A DNA stretch of 64,000 bases from Akkermansia biwaensis (GCF_026072915.1 NZ_AP025943.1:1984001-2048000), one strand, 5' to 3'. Positions 17,651 through 27,997 are shown, counted from the first letter of the stretch. Notes: a model not told the origin generated them from the letters alone. A program made the numbers and translations.

Positions 17651-18643
17651 TCAAAGCAGGCGCCTGCTCCTGAAGTAGATCAGGGGGAGAATGATGGAAA
17701 CGAGCATGACCGCCAGGGAGATGTAGTAGCCGTATTCGTATTCCAGGCCGGGCATGTTGGAGAAGTTCATCCCGTAAATGCTGGCGATCAGCGTGGGGGG
17801 CATGAAGACCACGGCCGCCACGGTGAAGATTTTTACGATTTCGTTTTGCTCAATGTTGATGAGGCCCAGAACGGCGTCCAGCATGAAGTTGACGTTGCTG
17901 GACAGGAAGTTGGCGTATTCGGAAAGGGAGGTGACGTCGCGGCTCAGGGGGCGGAGCTTGATGTACAGGGTGGAGTTGGTGTCGTCCAGGGCCTCTTCAT
18001 TGCTGGCGTAGGTGAGCAGGCGCAGAAGGTTGACCAGACAGTCGCGCTGGCGTGTCAGGAGGTCGCCCACCCTGCCAAGGTCCTGGAGGATGAGGCGCAG
18101 AGCGCTGGAAACGGGGGCCCTTTTGTTGGATTTGATTTCCGGTTCGTCCCTGCGGAAGATGTTTTTGGAGAGGCGGTCCAGTTCCGCGCCGAAGCGTTCC
18201 AATACGTCCGCCTGGCGGTCCACGATGGTTTCCAGCAGTCCGGTGAAGACCTGGTCGCGGCTGATCTGCTTCTGGCGCAGGAGCTGGTGGGAGAAGACCC
18301 GGAAGGAGTAGGAGTCGGAATGGCGGATGGTGATGATCTTGGCCCCCATGAGGACGAAGGTGATTTCCGAAAGGGAGGGGGATTCCGTATCCACCCGGCT
18401 GAGAACCGTGGTGGTCATGAAGCGGGCGCCGTCTTCCGTGTACAGGCGGCTGGTGGCCTCAATTTCCCGCATTTCATCGTAGGTGGGCATCTCCAGGCCG
18501 CAGAGGCGTTCCACGAATTTGATTTCCCCGGGTTCCGGCGTGAGAAGGTCAATCCAGAAGATGCTGTCAAAGTACTGTGCTTCCGCATCCACCTGGGTGG
18601 TGCGCTCAATGCCTTCCGGGGTTTGACGATAAAGTCGAATCAT
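17651..18643 (-). CDS. corA: CorA-family magnesium/divalent metal transporter
   Basis: A 330-residue protein from ATG at 18643. The large N-terminal cytoplasmic alpha/beta domain is followed by the long stalk helix and two C-terminal membrane helices. The first helix ends with the selectivity motif YGMNF, the GMN hallmark of CorA, followed by the periplasmic loop and a basic cytoplasmic tail. CorA forms a pentameric channel for Mg2+ and sometimes Co2+ or Ni2+. It precedes argB on the same strand, separated by about 50 bp. Confidence 0.92.
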   Translation of the reverse strand: MIRLYRQTPEGIERTTQVDAEAQYFDSIFWIDLLTPEPGEIKFVERLCGLEMPTYDEMREIEATSRLYTEDGARFMTTTVLSRVDTESPSLSEITFVLMGAKIITIRHSDSYSFRVFSHQLLRQKQISRDQVFTGLLETIVDRQADVLERFGAELDRLSKNIFRRDEPEIKSNKRAPVSSALRLILQDLGRVGDLLTRQRDCLVNLLRLLTYASNEEALDDTNSTLYIKLRPLSRDVTSLSEYANFLSSNVNFMLDAVLGLINIEQNEIVKIFTVAAVVFMPPTLIASIYGMNFSNMPGLEYEYGYYISLAVMLVSIILPLIYFRSRRLL

Positions 18644-18757
18644 GCCGTTGATGTCGGTAGGGGTGGTGGAACGGTTCCGCGCATGATGTCGAGTGACACC
18701 CAACGGGCCGTATGATGCCCTGTTTTTACGGGGAAGGAAAGTAAAATAAGTGACAAA

Positions 18758-18790
18758 AAGGCCCGGTTCCCAAGCGGGGAACCGGGCCTT
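18758..18790 (-). terminator. Terminator of rplI
   Basis: A perfect 13-bp inverted repeat (aaggcccggttcc and its complement) with a 7-nt loop, followed on the minus strand by TTTTTG. It lies 28 bp beyond the L9 stop. Confidence 0.85.
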
Positions 18791-18818
18791 CCGGAAAAAG
18801 GAAAGGAGATGTCGCCGC

Positions 18819-19274
18819 TTAGGCGTTTTCCTTGACGACCACCTTCAGGGTGGCTTCCACCTGGGGATGAACCTTGATCACGACGGCGTGCTCGCCTTCG
18901 CTCTTGATCGGCTTTTCAAGTTCGATCGCGCGGCGGTCCACTTCCACGCCCTGTGCGGTGAGGGCTTCGTGAATGTTCTGGTTGGTGATGGCGCCGAACG
19001 CCTTGCCGCCCTGGCCCACTTCGAGGACGAGGTCCACGGTCAATCCGTTGATCTTAGCGGCCACTTCCTGGGCGGCGCTGAGTTCTTCCGCTTCGCGCTT
19101 GGCGCGGGCGGCTTGAAGATTGGCGATGAAACGGCGGTTGGAAGCCGTTGCTTCGTGGGCAAGACCCTGAGGGATGAGATAGTTGCGGCCATAGCCAGCC
19201 TTAACGGTCACCAGGTCGGCTTCCGCGCCGAGTCCTTCAATTTTTGTTGCGAGAATTACTTCCATCGTTGCCAT
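18819..19274 (-). CDS. rplI: 50S ribosomal protein L9
   Basis: A 151-residue protein with the L9 N-domain MEVILATKIEGLGAEADLV, then the conserved GYGRNYLIPQGLA, the long connecting helix and the C-terminal RNA-binding domain with FGAITNQNI and a VKVH-like strand. L9 binds 23S rRNA and helps reading-frame maintenance. MATMEV has a second in-frame Met three residues in that may be the real start. It is monocistronic, between a clear promoter at 19307-19335 and a strong terminator. Confidence 0.95.
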   Translation of the reverse strand: MATMEVILATKIEGLGAEADLVTVKAGYGRNYLIPQGLAHEATASNRRFIANLQAARAKREAEELSAAQEVAAKINGLTVDLVLEVGQGGKAFGAITNQNIHEALTAQGVEVDRRAIELEKPIKSEGEHAVVIKVHPQVEATLKVVVKENA

Positions 19275-19306
19275 GGCTAAAAAGAAATGGTTATTTGTGA
19301 GCGGTT

Positions 19307-19335
19307 GAATTAGTAAGTATTCGGCCCAATGTCAA
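19307..19335 (-). promoter_or_regulatory. Candidate promoter of rplI
   Basis: Minus-strand TTGACA, a 17-bp spacer and TAATTC, about 33 bp upstream of the L9 start. Confidence 0.55.
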
Positions 19336-19518
19336 GACAAGAGCGATAAAAAGGGAGTTTTTTTTCCGTTTCCGGATGAAAAATGCAGAAGGGTGTCATG
19401 ATGCGTGACATTGCGCTTGCTTCACGGAGCGCTAGTATGTAGGGAAAGGAACCGCACCTGTCGCGTCCGCTCCCGTCGGGGAGAGTCCGCAGCGGTTTCA
19501 TTTCAGATATTTGATCTT

Positions 19519-21066
19519 ATGGCTATTCAGCGCGCATTGATATCCGTTTCCGACAAAACCGGCCTTGAGGAGTTTGCCAAGGGCCTGCACGAGTTTGGAG
19601 TAGAGTTGATTTCCACCGGCGGCACCGCCGCTTTCCTCAAGAGCCTGGGGCTTCCGGTGATTGAAATTTCCGATTACACCGGGGAACCGGAATTGTTTGA
19701 AGGCCGTCTCAAGACCCTGCACCCGATGGTGCACGGCGGCCTGCTGCACCGCCGCGACAATGAGGAGCACGTCCGCCAAGCGAAGGAGAACGGCATCAAG
19801 CCCATCGACCTGGTCTGCGTGAATTTGTATCCTTTTGAAGAAACCGTCGCCAGGCCGGACGTGACGCTGGAGGAAGCCATTGAAAAGATCGACATCGGCG
19901 GTCCGTCCATGCTCCGCTCCGCCGCCAAGAATTACGCGTCCGTCACGGTGGTTTCCGATCCCGCGGATTATCCCCGCATTCTGGATGAAATGCAGACCCA
20001 CAAGGGGGACACCACTCTCAAGACCCGCGAGAACCTGGCGGTGAAGGTGTTCATGCGCACGTCCAATTACGACAACGCCATCACCAATTATCTGGGCCAC
20101 CAGAGCGCGGAAAGCACCAAGGGGAGCTTTTGCATCTGCGCTCCCCTGTACCAGGAACTGCGCTACGGCGACAATCCCCATCAGGAAGCCAGCCTGTACG
20201 GCAGTTTCGGGGATATTTTCCACCAGCTCCAGGGCAAGGAGCTTTCCTACACGAACGTGCTGGACATCGAAGGCGCCGCCGAGCTGATCACCCAGTTCCG
20301 CCGCCCGACCGTGGGCATCCTGAAGCACACGAACCCCTGCGGCGTGGGCCAGGACGACGAGGACCTGCGCAACGCCTGGCAGAAGGCTTTTGAGACGGAC
20401 ACCCAGGCTCCCTTCGGCGGCGTGATCGTGATCAACCGTCCGATGACGGAAGGACTGGCCCGCGTGCTGAGCGCCATTTTCACGGACGTGATCATTGCCC
20501 CGGAATACGACGCGGAAGCCCGCGCCATTCTGCAGAAGAAGAAAAACTGCCGCATTATCCGCATGAACACGGAAGCCTGGATGAAGGCGCGGCAGGAGCC
20601 CATCATCCGCTCCGCTCCCGGCGGCTTCATGACCATGAAGCGGGATACGGACGTGATGGGTCTGGATAATCTGGAAGCCAAGGTGGTGACCAAGCGTCCG
20701 CCGACGGAAGAAGAACTGACGGCCATGCGCTTCAACTGGCGCGTCGTGAAGCAGGTGCACTCCAACGCCATCGTCTTCGGCGGCACGGACCGCACGCTGG
20801 GAATCGGCGCTGGGCAGATGAGCCGCGTGGATTCCGCCCGCATTGCCGTATGGAAGGCGGGGCAGGCCGGCCTGGACCTGAAGGGCAGCGTTGTGGCGTC
20901 CGACGCCATGTTCCCGTTTGCCGACGGACTCCAGGTGGCCATTGACGCCGGAGCCACCGCCTGCATTCAGCCCGGCGGTTCCATCCGGGACGAGGAAGTA
21001 ATCGCCGCCGCGGACGACGCGGGCATCGCCATGGTGTTCACCGGGCACCGCCATTTCCTCCATTAA
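19519..21066 (+). CDS. purH: Bifunctional AICAR transformylase / IMP cyclohydrolase
   Basis: A 515-residue protein starting at [15 protein letters not shown], with an upstream open frame rejected. The N-terminal MGS-like IMP cyclohydrolase domain has STGGTA and GGLLHRR; the C-terminal AICARFT domain has RYGDNPHQ, the KHTNPCG loop with the catalytic Lys-His, and DAFPF-like [10 protein letters not shown]. It performs the last two steps of purine synthesis, formylating AICAR with 10-formyl-THF and closing the ring. It leads a purH-pdxJ-acpS run. Confidence 0.96.
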   Translation: MAIQRALISVSDKTGLEEFAKGLHEFGVELISTGGTAAFLKSLGLPVIEISDYTGEPELFEGRLKTLHPMVHGGLLHRRDNEEHVRQAKENGIKPIDLVCVNLYPFEETVARPDVTLEEAIEKIDIGGPSMLRSAAKNYASVTVVSDPADYPRILDEMQTHKGDTTLKTRENLAVKVFMRTSNYDNAITNYLGHQSAESTKGSFCICAPLYQELRYGDNPHQEASLYGSFGDIFHQLQGKELSYTNVLDIEGAAELITQFRRPTVGILKHTNPCGVGQDDEDLRNAWQKAFETDTQAPFGGVIVINRPMTEGLARVLSAIFTDVIIAPEYDAEARAILQKKKNCRIIRMNTEAWMKARQEPIIRSAPGGFMTMKRDTDVMGLDNLEAKVVTKRPPTEEELTAMRFNWRVVKQVHSNAIVFGGTDRTLGIGAGQMSRVDSARIAVWKAGQAGLDLKGSVVASDAMFPFADGLQVAIDAGATACIQPGGSIRDEEVIAAADDAGIAMVFTGHRHFLH

Positions 21067-21105
21067 TTTGAATGATCGGCTCCGTTCCCTTGTCTTAAGA
21101 CCCAT

Positions 21106-21846
21106 ATGTTGCTAGGTGTAAATATAGACCACATTGCCACGCTGAGGCAGGCCCGCTATGCGACCATGCTTGATTCCTTCAACGTGGAACCCAGCGTTTT
21201 GGACGCCGCCTACGCGGCGCAGAGGGGCGGAGCCGATTCCATCACCATCCACGTCCGCGGCGACCGCCGCCACATGCAGGACGCAGACGCCCTGAGGGTG
21301 CGGGAGAGCGTGGCCCTTCCCCTGAATCTGGAGATGGGGAACACCCCGGAAATGGTGGATTTTGCTCTCCAACTGAAACCGGACTATATTTGCATGGTTC
21401 CGGAAAAGCGGGAGGAAATCACGACGGAAGGCGGCCTGGACGCCGTATTCCATGAAAAGGAGCTTTCTTCTACCCTGGCCAGAATGGCGGACAACGACAT
21501 TCAGGTGAGCCTGTTCATTGATCCGGACCTGCCCCAGGTGGAAGCCGCCGCGCGCCTCGGCGCGCCCATGATTGAGCTGCACACCGGGTGTTTTGCCAAC
21601 AACGACGGAAAAAAGCGCACCGCGGAACTGGCCCGTCTGAAACGCGCCGCGGAATTGGCGCATTCCCTGGGCATCCAGGTGAACGCCGGGCACGGCATCA
21701 ATTACCAGAATCTGGAGCAGCTGATGAACGGCGTGCCTCACCTGCATGAGCTGAACATCGGCCATACGATCGTGTCCCGCGCCCTGTTTGTGGGGCTGGA
21801 ACAGGCCGTGCGGGAAATGCGCCAGGCGATCGACCGCCTGAGCTGA
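21106..21846 (+). CDS. pdxJ: Pyridoxine 5'-phosphate synthase
   Basis: A 246-residue TIM barrel of normal length. It begins LLGVNIDHIATLRQAR, the PdxJ signature with the catalytic His. ITIHVRGDRRHM, PLNLEMGN, VPEKREEITTEGG and NAGHGINYQN are all conserved. It condenses 1-deoxyxylulose-5-phosphate with aminoacetone phosphate in the DXP-dependent vitamin B6 route. It starts 39 bp after purH and is followed by acpS 34 bp later, the same pdxJ-acpS pairing known in many bacteria. Confidence 0.96.
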   Translation: MLLGVNIDHIATLRQARYATMLDSFNVEPSVLDAAYAAQRGGADSITIHVRGDRRHMQDADALRVRESVALPLNLEMGNTPEMVDFALQLKPDYICMVPEKREEITTEGGLDAVFHEKELSSTLARMADNDIQVSLFIDPDLPQVEAAARLGAPMIELHTGCFANNDGKKRTAELARLKRAAELAHSLGIQVNAGHGINYQNLEQLMNGVPHLHELNIGHTIVSRALFVGLEQAVREMRQAIDRLS

Positions 21847-21880
21847 GCTTTTTTCTTAATCCCTTCCGTTTTTAAAGGAA

Positions 21881-22282
21881 ATGAACCGCATCGTGGGACT
21901 GGGAATGGACCTGGCGGACCTGGACCGTGTGCGCCAGGCCCTGCAGAAGAACGGAGAGGCGTTTGCTCTGCGCATCTGCACGCAGGATGAATGGGCCTAC
22001 TGCCGGAAACACGCGGACCCCGTACCGCGGCTCGCCGCCCGTTTTGCGGCCAAGGAAGCCGTGGCGAAGGCCCTGGGAACGGGAATCGGGGAAAAATGCG
22101 CCTTCACGGATGTGGAAGTGGTGCGCAATGATGCGGGAGCTCCATCCATCCTCCTGCACGGCTCCGCCGGAGTGACGGCTCGGGAGCAGGGCATCACAGG
22201 CTGGCTTCTGACCATGACCCATTCCCGCCTGAGTGCCGCCGCCACTGTCATCGCTCTGGGCGAAGCCCCGGAATTTTCCTGA
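21881..22282 (+). CDS. acpS: Holo-[acyl-carrier-protein] synthase
   Basis: A 133-residue protein with GLGMDLADLDRV (the Asp binds Mg2+) and RFAAKEAVAKALG (the Glu/Lys pair of the active site), then the MTHSRLSAAA motif. It moves the 4'-phosphopantetheine arm from CoA to apo-ACP. Gene order and length match AcpS, so the call is firm. The CoA supply links it with panB about 32 kb away. Confidence 0.94.
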   Translation: MNRIVGLGMDLADLDRVRQALQKNGEAFALRICTQDEWAYCRKHADPVPRLAARFAAKEAVAKALGTGIGEKCAFTDVEVVRNDAGAPSILLHGSAGVTAREQGITGWLLTMTHSRLSAAATVIALGEAPEFS

Positions 22283-22784
22283 CGCGGACAGGAGCGGCGC
22301 AAGTTTTTGCCGCACCCGGAATCATTTTACCTGGCGCCAAGCCGGCGGGAACGTATCCGGCCCTGCTTCCCGATCTGTCATGGAACCAGCTGGGCAGAGG
22401 AGTGCCGTCGGTGTCGAACGGGCCGCCTCTTCCATGGAACTGATCCGCGGCCCTGAATCTGGACCGGAGCATATGAACAGCGCTCTTTCCGGGGGCTTTG
22501 TCCAGCAGGGGCAGCGGCGGCAACCGTCTTCTCCTGCTTTCCTCCTATTTTTCAAACGGAATATAAACTGTTTTCCCTCCTGCCCGGTGAAAAATTTCCA
22601 GTCCTGCGCCTCGGAAATTTCTCCCGGATACTTTTTCAACGGCGCCGGGGAACATCAGCCGGAGAGGGAGAATGACTCCATATCCGGTATCCTTGTCAGT
22701 TGCGGAACACTTTGAGTTCCTTCCTTCCGGTTATCGTAGAACAAGACCCGTTTGATATCCTCCGCCAGGAGGAACACCATGTTC
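22283..22784. other. 500-bp stretch with no supported gene
   Basis: Overlapping short frames exist but none has a family match or a sensible start. The region sits between convergent acpS and the minus-strand secreted protein. It may contain decayed coding sequence; nothing specific is recognised. Confidence 0.4.
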
Positions 22785-23864
22785 TTACAGGTTTTCAAGA
22801 TACTTGTTGGTGATTTGCGTATTCAGTTCGCGCAGGCTGGCCAGAATTTCAAAACTCGGCGCTTCGGCAAAATCGGTTTCCAGCTCGTTCACTCTCTTTT
22901 CATAGTCCGCCGCATGGCCGCCGTCCTCTTTCAGGATGGAGATATTTTTCCGGGTTTCATCCGCAAGCTCTGAAAACGTCTTCCGGTCGGGGACCGGGTT
23001 CCAATTGATGGACTTCAGGAAGCTTTCCACTTCCGGAACCGTCACGTTGAAGAATTCCGGATGGACCTCTTCCGGTTTCCGGTCTTTAAAATAACTGATG
23101 GCAAAGCTGAAGCTGTCCGACTCCGGTTTCAGCTCGAATTTGATGTCATCTCCATGAATCCGGAGCTGGCGGAGGGATTCTTTTTCAAAAACGATGAAAG
23201 TGCCGAATTCCTTGTAAGCATAACGGTTGAAGTTCATCACCCCGTTTCCCCCGGTCGTTTTCGTCAGAATCCAGTCCGGCTTTCCGCATGGCTTTGCCCC
23301 GGCTTCTTCTTTCAGGGCGTATTGTGACTCCAGTTCCGGCTTTCCGTAACCGTGAACAGGCGATGCCCATACTTCACCCAGTTGTCCGGGATAAGCGACC
23401 TTGACGAACAGCCAGTCCGGACGGTCCTTGAACTGCGCTATCCTGACGTCCAGAACACTATTTTCCGGACGGAACGTGAAGACAGCCATTTCCATCCGGC
23501 CGTTTTCCACGGTGTCAATTTTTTCCGCCACTTTCCGGTCCAGCAGCGTTTTGCCGTCCCTGCCAATCACGGCAAGGAAATTGACGGGGCTCCAGCTCCC
23601 GGGAGTATTGGGGTTTCTCCAGTATTCGATGCCGAATCTGAAATCCCCCCATTCCTGCTGAACCGGCTTGTTGTCATGGAGATGGGTAACGGTTCGGTAA
23701 TTGATTTTTCCGTTGCCGAGGTTTATGGTATGGCGGGTCAGGAGGAAGGCAGTTCCCTTGCGGTCAAGCTGTTCTTCTTCCTTTTCAATGGAAGGCGCTG
23801 CGTGCAGCAGTGTGGCGCACAATCCGGCCAGGGAGGTCAGGACAGTCAGGGTGATTTTCTGCAT
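22785..23864 (-). CDS. Secreted protein of unknown function, partner of the GH42-like enzyme
   Basis: A 359-residue protein with a Sec signal peptide ending near LLHAAP (about residue 23). The mature part starts with a charged stretch, then alternating beta-strands over residues 35-290 and a helical C-terminal part (about 300-359) with regular Glu/Arg spacing. I recognise no family; the beta-rich core could be a carbohydrate-binding or lyase-like sandwich. It begins two bases after the stop of the 1136-residue glycosidase-like gene upstream, so the two are translated as a pair and probably exported together to act on the same glycan. Confidence 0.7.
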   Translation of the reverse strand: MQKITLTVLTSLAGLCATLLHAAPSIEKEEEQLDRKGTAFLLTRHTINLGNGKINYRTVTHLHDNKPVQQEWGDFRFGIEYWRNPNTPGSWSPVNFLAVIGRDGKTLLDRKVAEKIDTVENGRMEMAVFTFRPENSVLDVRIAQFKDRPDWLFVKVAYPGQLGEVWASPVHGYGKPELESQYALKEEAGAKPCGKPDWILTKTTGGNGVMNFNRYAYKEFGTFIVFEKESLRQLRIHGDDIKFELKPESDSFSFAISYFKDRKPEEVHPEFFNVTVPEVESFLKSINWNPVPDRKTFSELADETRKNISILKEDGGHAADYEKRVNELETDFAEAPSFEILASLRELNTQITNKYLENL

Positions 23865-23866
23865 GA

Positions 23867-26800
23867 TTATTTTACCTCGATTTCGTGTTGAGTGTTCAAG
23901 CCTGTAGCTGCATCTTCAATGGAGATGCGGTAGATGCCGGGCAGGTCGTTGAAGGCGAAATCCAGCGGGTATTCCGTCTTGCCGTAGATGGTTTTGCTGC
24001 GGTGCAGCATTTCCTTGCCGTCCGGGGCCGTTACCGTAATCCGGTACGCGCGTTCCCGGGGATTGGCCGGTCCGGAAATCTTAAGCAGGGCACGGGCGCC
24101 TTTTGCCGCCTGGGCCGGAGCGGTTACCACGGGCGGCTGCTGCTCCCGGTCAAACAGGGCAAAGCAGCGGAACGGCACTTCAGAGAATTTAAAGACAAGC
24201 CGGTCTGACTTCCCGACCAGCCCTTTGCGGCATTCATAAATGTATTTTTCTTTCGGCAACTTGGCGGTGAATGATTTACCGAGGTCCTTTTCCTGGCCGA
24301 GGGCGCCCAGAAGTTCGAATTCTCCGGCCTTCCGGGGACGGACCATCAGGGTGTCGCTGAAATCGGGAATCACGGCCGGAGGACGGATGCCCACGCTCTT
24401 TACCACCTGGTCAAGGAACGCGTTCAGAGAGGAGCCGGTCCGGAAATTATTTTCCAGAACGGAGAGCGAGGCATTCAGCAGGATGGCATTTCCTTTGCCG
24501 GCCTTGTGGAGCCGCAGGCCCGGATTGCCGTGGACTGCATGCGCCTTTTCCCCCGCCAGGGCCAGGGCACCGCTTGTGCTCTCATAGGGTTGGATTTCGA
24601 GCTCTTTCGCCTGGTCGAACGTCAGGTCTCCGAAAAGTTCGCTCAAGGGGTTACTGGGGCGTTTTTTCAGGTTTTCGTTCAAGAGCGCAATGTTGGCGTC
24701 CGCCAGTACTGTGCCGCCGGATTTGACGAAATCCAGAATGGCCGCGCACTCTTTGTCGCTCAGGGAGGATGTTCCGCAAAGGAAGAGGAGCCGGGCGTTC
24801 TTCAGGCGTTCCAGGGTGTTGGGAGAGACGAAATTGAAGCCCAGTCCGCGCTGGTAGCAATACCGGAGCAGCGGATTCATGCTGGCGTCCGGGTTGACGC
24901 AGCGGCTGTCCGCCTGGGCGGCAGATTTGGAGGAGTGGCTGTAGTAGAAGAGAATGCCGGTATCCGGAAACGGCGTTTTGATCAGCAGCTGCGCGAGGCC
25001 GTAGCTCAGGTCATCGAGGTGGGGCATGTATTGGCGCAGGTATTCCGCCTCGGAAAGATCGCCGGAATGGCTGGTTTCCCCAAGGGCGGGGTTGATTAGG
25101 AACCAGGCGTGGCCGTTGATCGCTCCCTGGAGCAGGTGTTCCCAGAGTTTGTACGGATAGGATGAACGTTCCGCGCAATAGCCGCCCCACCAGATGGTAC
25201 GGACCTGGTCCGCCCCGAAGGCGCGCAACGCCTCGTTTTCCTGCATGCCACTGTAAGGGCCCCAGAAGTCCAGCCCTTTGATCATTTCTTCGAGATTGCC
25301 GGGAGGGGAGCCTTCCGCGCCGACCCGGGCTCCGGGATGAACCTTTTTGATTTCCGAAGCCAGGAAATGATGCATGTCCACGTACATTTTTTCAATGTAT
25401 TCCCGGTGGTCGTTGTAGGCGACCAGGTTTCCTTCTTTTTTGGCCTCGTCCAGCCGGAGGTGGGGCACTTCACTGAAGCCGGCGTAGGAGGCGCCGTATT
25501 CGAGGTTCAGGTTTTCAATGGTCTGGTACTTCCGCCGCAGGAAATTAGCGAACGGCTGTTTATCCGACTCTCCGAATCCGGCGTCGTAGGTGTAAAAATT
25601 CTCGTCGCCCAGGTTGTACAGCACAGGGCTCAGGTCTTTCAGGTATTCTGCCTGGCGCCGCAGATCGTCGGCCCAAAGCTTCCGGACCAATGGGTGGTAG
25701 AACGATTCGTCGCCGTTCAACGTACCCAGCCGCTCCATATTTTCTTTCTGTTCGGACCATAGCTTGCGCAATATCCTGGTTTCATTGTTTGGTCCGGCTT
25801 CCATCCCGATCCGGCAAATATACGGGCACAGTTTTTCGTTCCGCAGGGTGTTTTCAATATCTCCCTTGCTGAAAAATTGCAGCGATACGTTCCAGCCGAG
25901 GCGGTCGATAATCCTCTCCCCGAAGGCGGGGTTGAAGGTGCAGCCAACCTGCCCCCAGGTAAGCTGGAGGTAATCCTCCAGAGAATAGTCCGGGAAAATC
26001 ACCGGTTTTTCCGCATGCGCCGCGTGGCCCCGGGCATCGTAAACGGTACAGCGCAGATAACCGCCGATGGTCGGCATCCGGTAATTTTCAAGGTCAAATG
26101 GGAACTCTTTCTTTCCGGCCTCCAAAGGTAACGTCTTGCTGAACCATACATTGCGGTAGGGGGCGTCCATCAGCTCCACTTTGACGGAGTAACCGTTCTG
26201 CGCGGGCGAAGCCAGTTTCAGCGTGCCGGAAAAGGGGCCGCGGTTCTGCACCAGCCTGGGCGCTTCCACCGATACGGCCCCGAAAGCGGATTCCACCGTA
26301 AAGGGAAAGGCGCCGAAGTTGACCAGCGCGCCATTCCGGCGGACCAATACGTCCGCGGTATATTTTCCCGCCGGAAGGTTCGTGAAATCAAGGCTGTTCC
26401 GGATGACGGAATTATCCGTCTGCCGGATACGGCCCTCGACGGTGGTTTTCTCCGGAGAGGCCACGACAAATTTGCCGCTGTCCTGCCGTACTGAAAATGC
26501 CGGCAGTTCTACTCCGCTGGCGTAATAGAGCACCTGGGCCAGAAAAGCCTGCGACGTTTCATAGAGAAAGAGCCAGTCCGTGGTGTAGTCGAAGTACGGC
26601 GTCAGCCCCACTCCTGCCCGGTAGCCCGCGCCATAATCGACTTCGACGATCCGGCCATGGCCGAACTGCCAGGCGTTGAAAATACGCGATTCAAAATTTT
26701 CCGGCCTGCTTCCGGGCAGGCCGTTGCTTCCGGCAACCCATTCAGGCCGGGGCAACGGTTTGGCGTACGGTTTTTTATAAGGCAGTTTCTTAAGTTCGGA

Positions 26801-27277
26801 CCAAGGTTCACTGGATTGAATCCGGACCAGGCCGGTTCCGTTCCGCACCATCGACATCAGGCGGAATTTCTGCTCATCCGGCAGGATCGCAAAATCGACG
26901 TTTGCCACGACCACCAGATCATAATCCTTTGCCAGTTTGTCGGCCAGTTCCTGATGTTTGTCGGCGGTGCTCAGCCCCGCAATCGGATTGCTGTAAATAT
27001 CGTCCGCTCCGATGCTATGTTCATTGGCTGTGAGAACCACTTCATATTCAAAGCCAGGGAAGCGCTGAACCAGCTCAATGATCTCGCGCGAGGCCGTCTG
27101 CTGCATGATAAAAAGTATTTTCTTATGGGGAAGCTCGCCTTTTTCATCCCATGCGGCATGGGGCGTTTTCAGGGTCATTCCGGCCTCATTCATGTAAGTG
27201 CCGTCCAGTTTGCCGAATACAGGAGTAACAAGTCCCGTCAGCAGGATGCAGAGCAGCAGTGGTAATCGTTTCATCAA
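23867..27277 (-). CDS. Large secreted GH42-like glycoside hydrolase
   Basis: A 1136-residue protein with a signal peptide (about 22 residues). Residues ~50-260 form a flavodoxin-like domain (KILFIMQQ, LVVVANVDFAILPDEQK) resembling ThuA/GATase-like modules. Two beta domains follow (270-440). The catalytic barrel lies near 440-760: LGDENFYTYD at 557-566 supplies a likely acid/base Glu, and FANFLRRKYQTIENLNLEYG is the GH42 segment (partly quoted). A GATase-like trimerisation domain, about 770-960 (DFVKSGGTVLADANIALL), and C-terminal beta domains complete it. GH42 enzymes cleave beta-galactosides; this member is much longer than the usual ~690 residues, and the nucleophile Glu is not obvious, so substrate and even activity are uncertain. 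Confidence 0.75.
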   Translation of the reverse strand: MMKRLPLLLCILLTGLVTPVFGKLDGTYMNEAGMTLKTPHAAWDEKGELPHKKILFIMQQTASREIIELVQRFPGFEYEVVLTANEHSIGADDIYSNPIAGLSTADKHQELADKLAKDYDLVVVANVDFAILPDEQKFRLMSMVRNGTGLVRIQSSEPWSELKKLPYKKPYAKPLPRPEWVAGSNGLPGSRPENFESRIFNAWQFGHGRIVEVDYGAGYRAGVGLTPYFDYTTDWLFLYETSQAFLAQVLYYASGVELPAFSVRQDSGKFVVASPEKTTVEGRIRQTDNSVIRNSLDFTNLPAGKYTADVLVRRNGALVNFGAFPFTVESAFGAVSVEAPRLVQNRGPFSGTLKLASPAQNGYSVKVELMDAPYRNVWFSKTLPLEAGKKEFPFDLENYRMPTIGGYLRCTVYDARGHAAHAEKPVIFPDYSLEDYLQLTWGQVGCTFNPAFGERIIDRLGWNVSLQFFSKGDIENTLRNEKLCPYICRIGMEAGPNNETRILRKLWSEQKENMERLGTLNGDESFYHPLVRKLWADDLRRQAEYLKDLSPVLYNLGDENFYTYDAGFGESDKQPFANFLRRKYQTIENLNLEYGASYAGFSEVPHLRLDEAKKEGNLVAYNDHREYIEKMYVDMHHFLASEIKKVHPGARVGAEGSPPGNLEEMIKGLDFWGPYSGMQENEALRAFGADQVRTIWWGGYCAERSSYPYKLWEHLLQGAINGHAWFLINPALGETSHSGDLSEAEYLRQYMPHLDDLSYGLAQLLIKTPFPDTGILFYYSHSSKSAAQADSRCVNPDASMNPLLRYCYQRGLGFNFVSPNTLERLKNARLLFLCGTSSLSDKECAAILDFVKSGGTVLADANIALLNENLKKRPSNPLSELFGDLTFDQAKELEIQPYESTSGALALAGEKAHAVHGNPGLRLHKAGKGNAILLNASLSVLENNFRTGSSLNAFLDQVVKSVGIRPPAVIPDFSDTLMVRPRKAGEFELLGALGQEKDLGKSFTAKLPKEKYIYECRKGLVGKSDRLVFKFSEVPFRCFALFDREQQPPVVTAPAQAAKGARALLKISGPANPRERAYRITVTAPDGKEMLHRSKTIYGKTEYPLDFAFNDLPGIYRISIEDAATGLNTQHEIEVK

Positions 27278-27932
27278 TTGATGGTCTTTCTTTTTCGAAT
27301 TAATTCAGGCTTTCTTCCAGGGCAATTTTCCATTTGAGCGCCGGCAGCGTTCTTTCAGGACGTAAAAGCGCCTTAATCCGCTGACCGTGGTTTTTTCTTT
27401 CTCCGGGACGTTGCATTCAGATACCGGACATTTCCGCTTTGGCGGACAGGCCGCCGGCTATTTGTATTGTTATCCATCTTAAGCCAGGCATTACTCAAGC
27501 CGTCCCAGATAAATTCGGAGTTGATAAGTGAGCGCAGCATCATACCGGGAATGGCTTCCCAACATATGCCGCGGCTATAAAAAACCATGAAACACACGGC
27601 TGAACCTATTCCCTACTATACCCGTTTTCCCATTTCTTTCTTTCAGAAAACCCTAAATAAACATAATGTTTCAAGTTAAAATAGAGCTGCAAACCCAAAA
27701 AATGCTGAATATTATATTCAGGCGGAAAACGATTTTATTTTTTCTATTCATATCATCTCATTGCAGCTCTTTACGCCTTTTCATTCGCCCCGCCCCGATA
27801 GATGGAAAGACATGGCTACCTGCTATCTTTTAATGGGAAGCCGATAACGGGCAGAGATTTTTGACCATGCCGTGTGAGCGGGCCTGCCGCGGTCCCTAAG
27901 TGCATGTTGAGAAGATGGAGGGGAATGAAAAA
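27278..27932. other. 650-bp AT-richer stretch, no supported gene
   Basis: Lower GC than the flanks with short frames only; the 74-codon minus frame at 27373-27597 has no recognisable features. The part next to 27277 should carry the promoter of the glycosidase operon, but I cannot identify it. Confidence 0.4.
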
Positions 27933-27960
27933 GAGGCTGTCCCGTTCATGGGACAGCCTC
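27933..27960 (-). terminator. Terminator of pckG
   Basis: A perfect 11-bp stem (gaggctgtccc and complement) with a 6-nt loop, followed on the minus strand by CTTTTTC. It lies 37 bp beyond the pckG stop. Confidence 0.85.
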
Positions 27961-27997
27961 TGCTGTTGAGTTGACGCTCAGTCAGGAGTTTCTCTGC

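Noticed and set aside
19498-21105. A 535-codon frame antisense to purH
   Set aside because: Shadow of a strongly conserved housekeeping gene.
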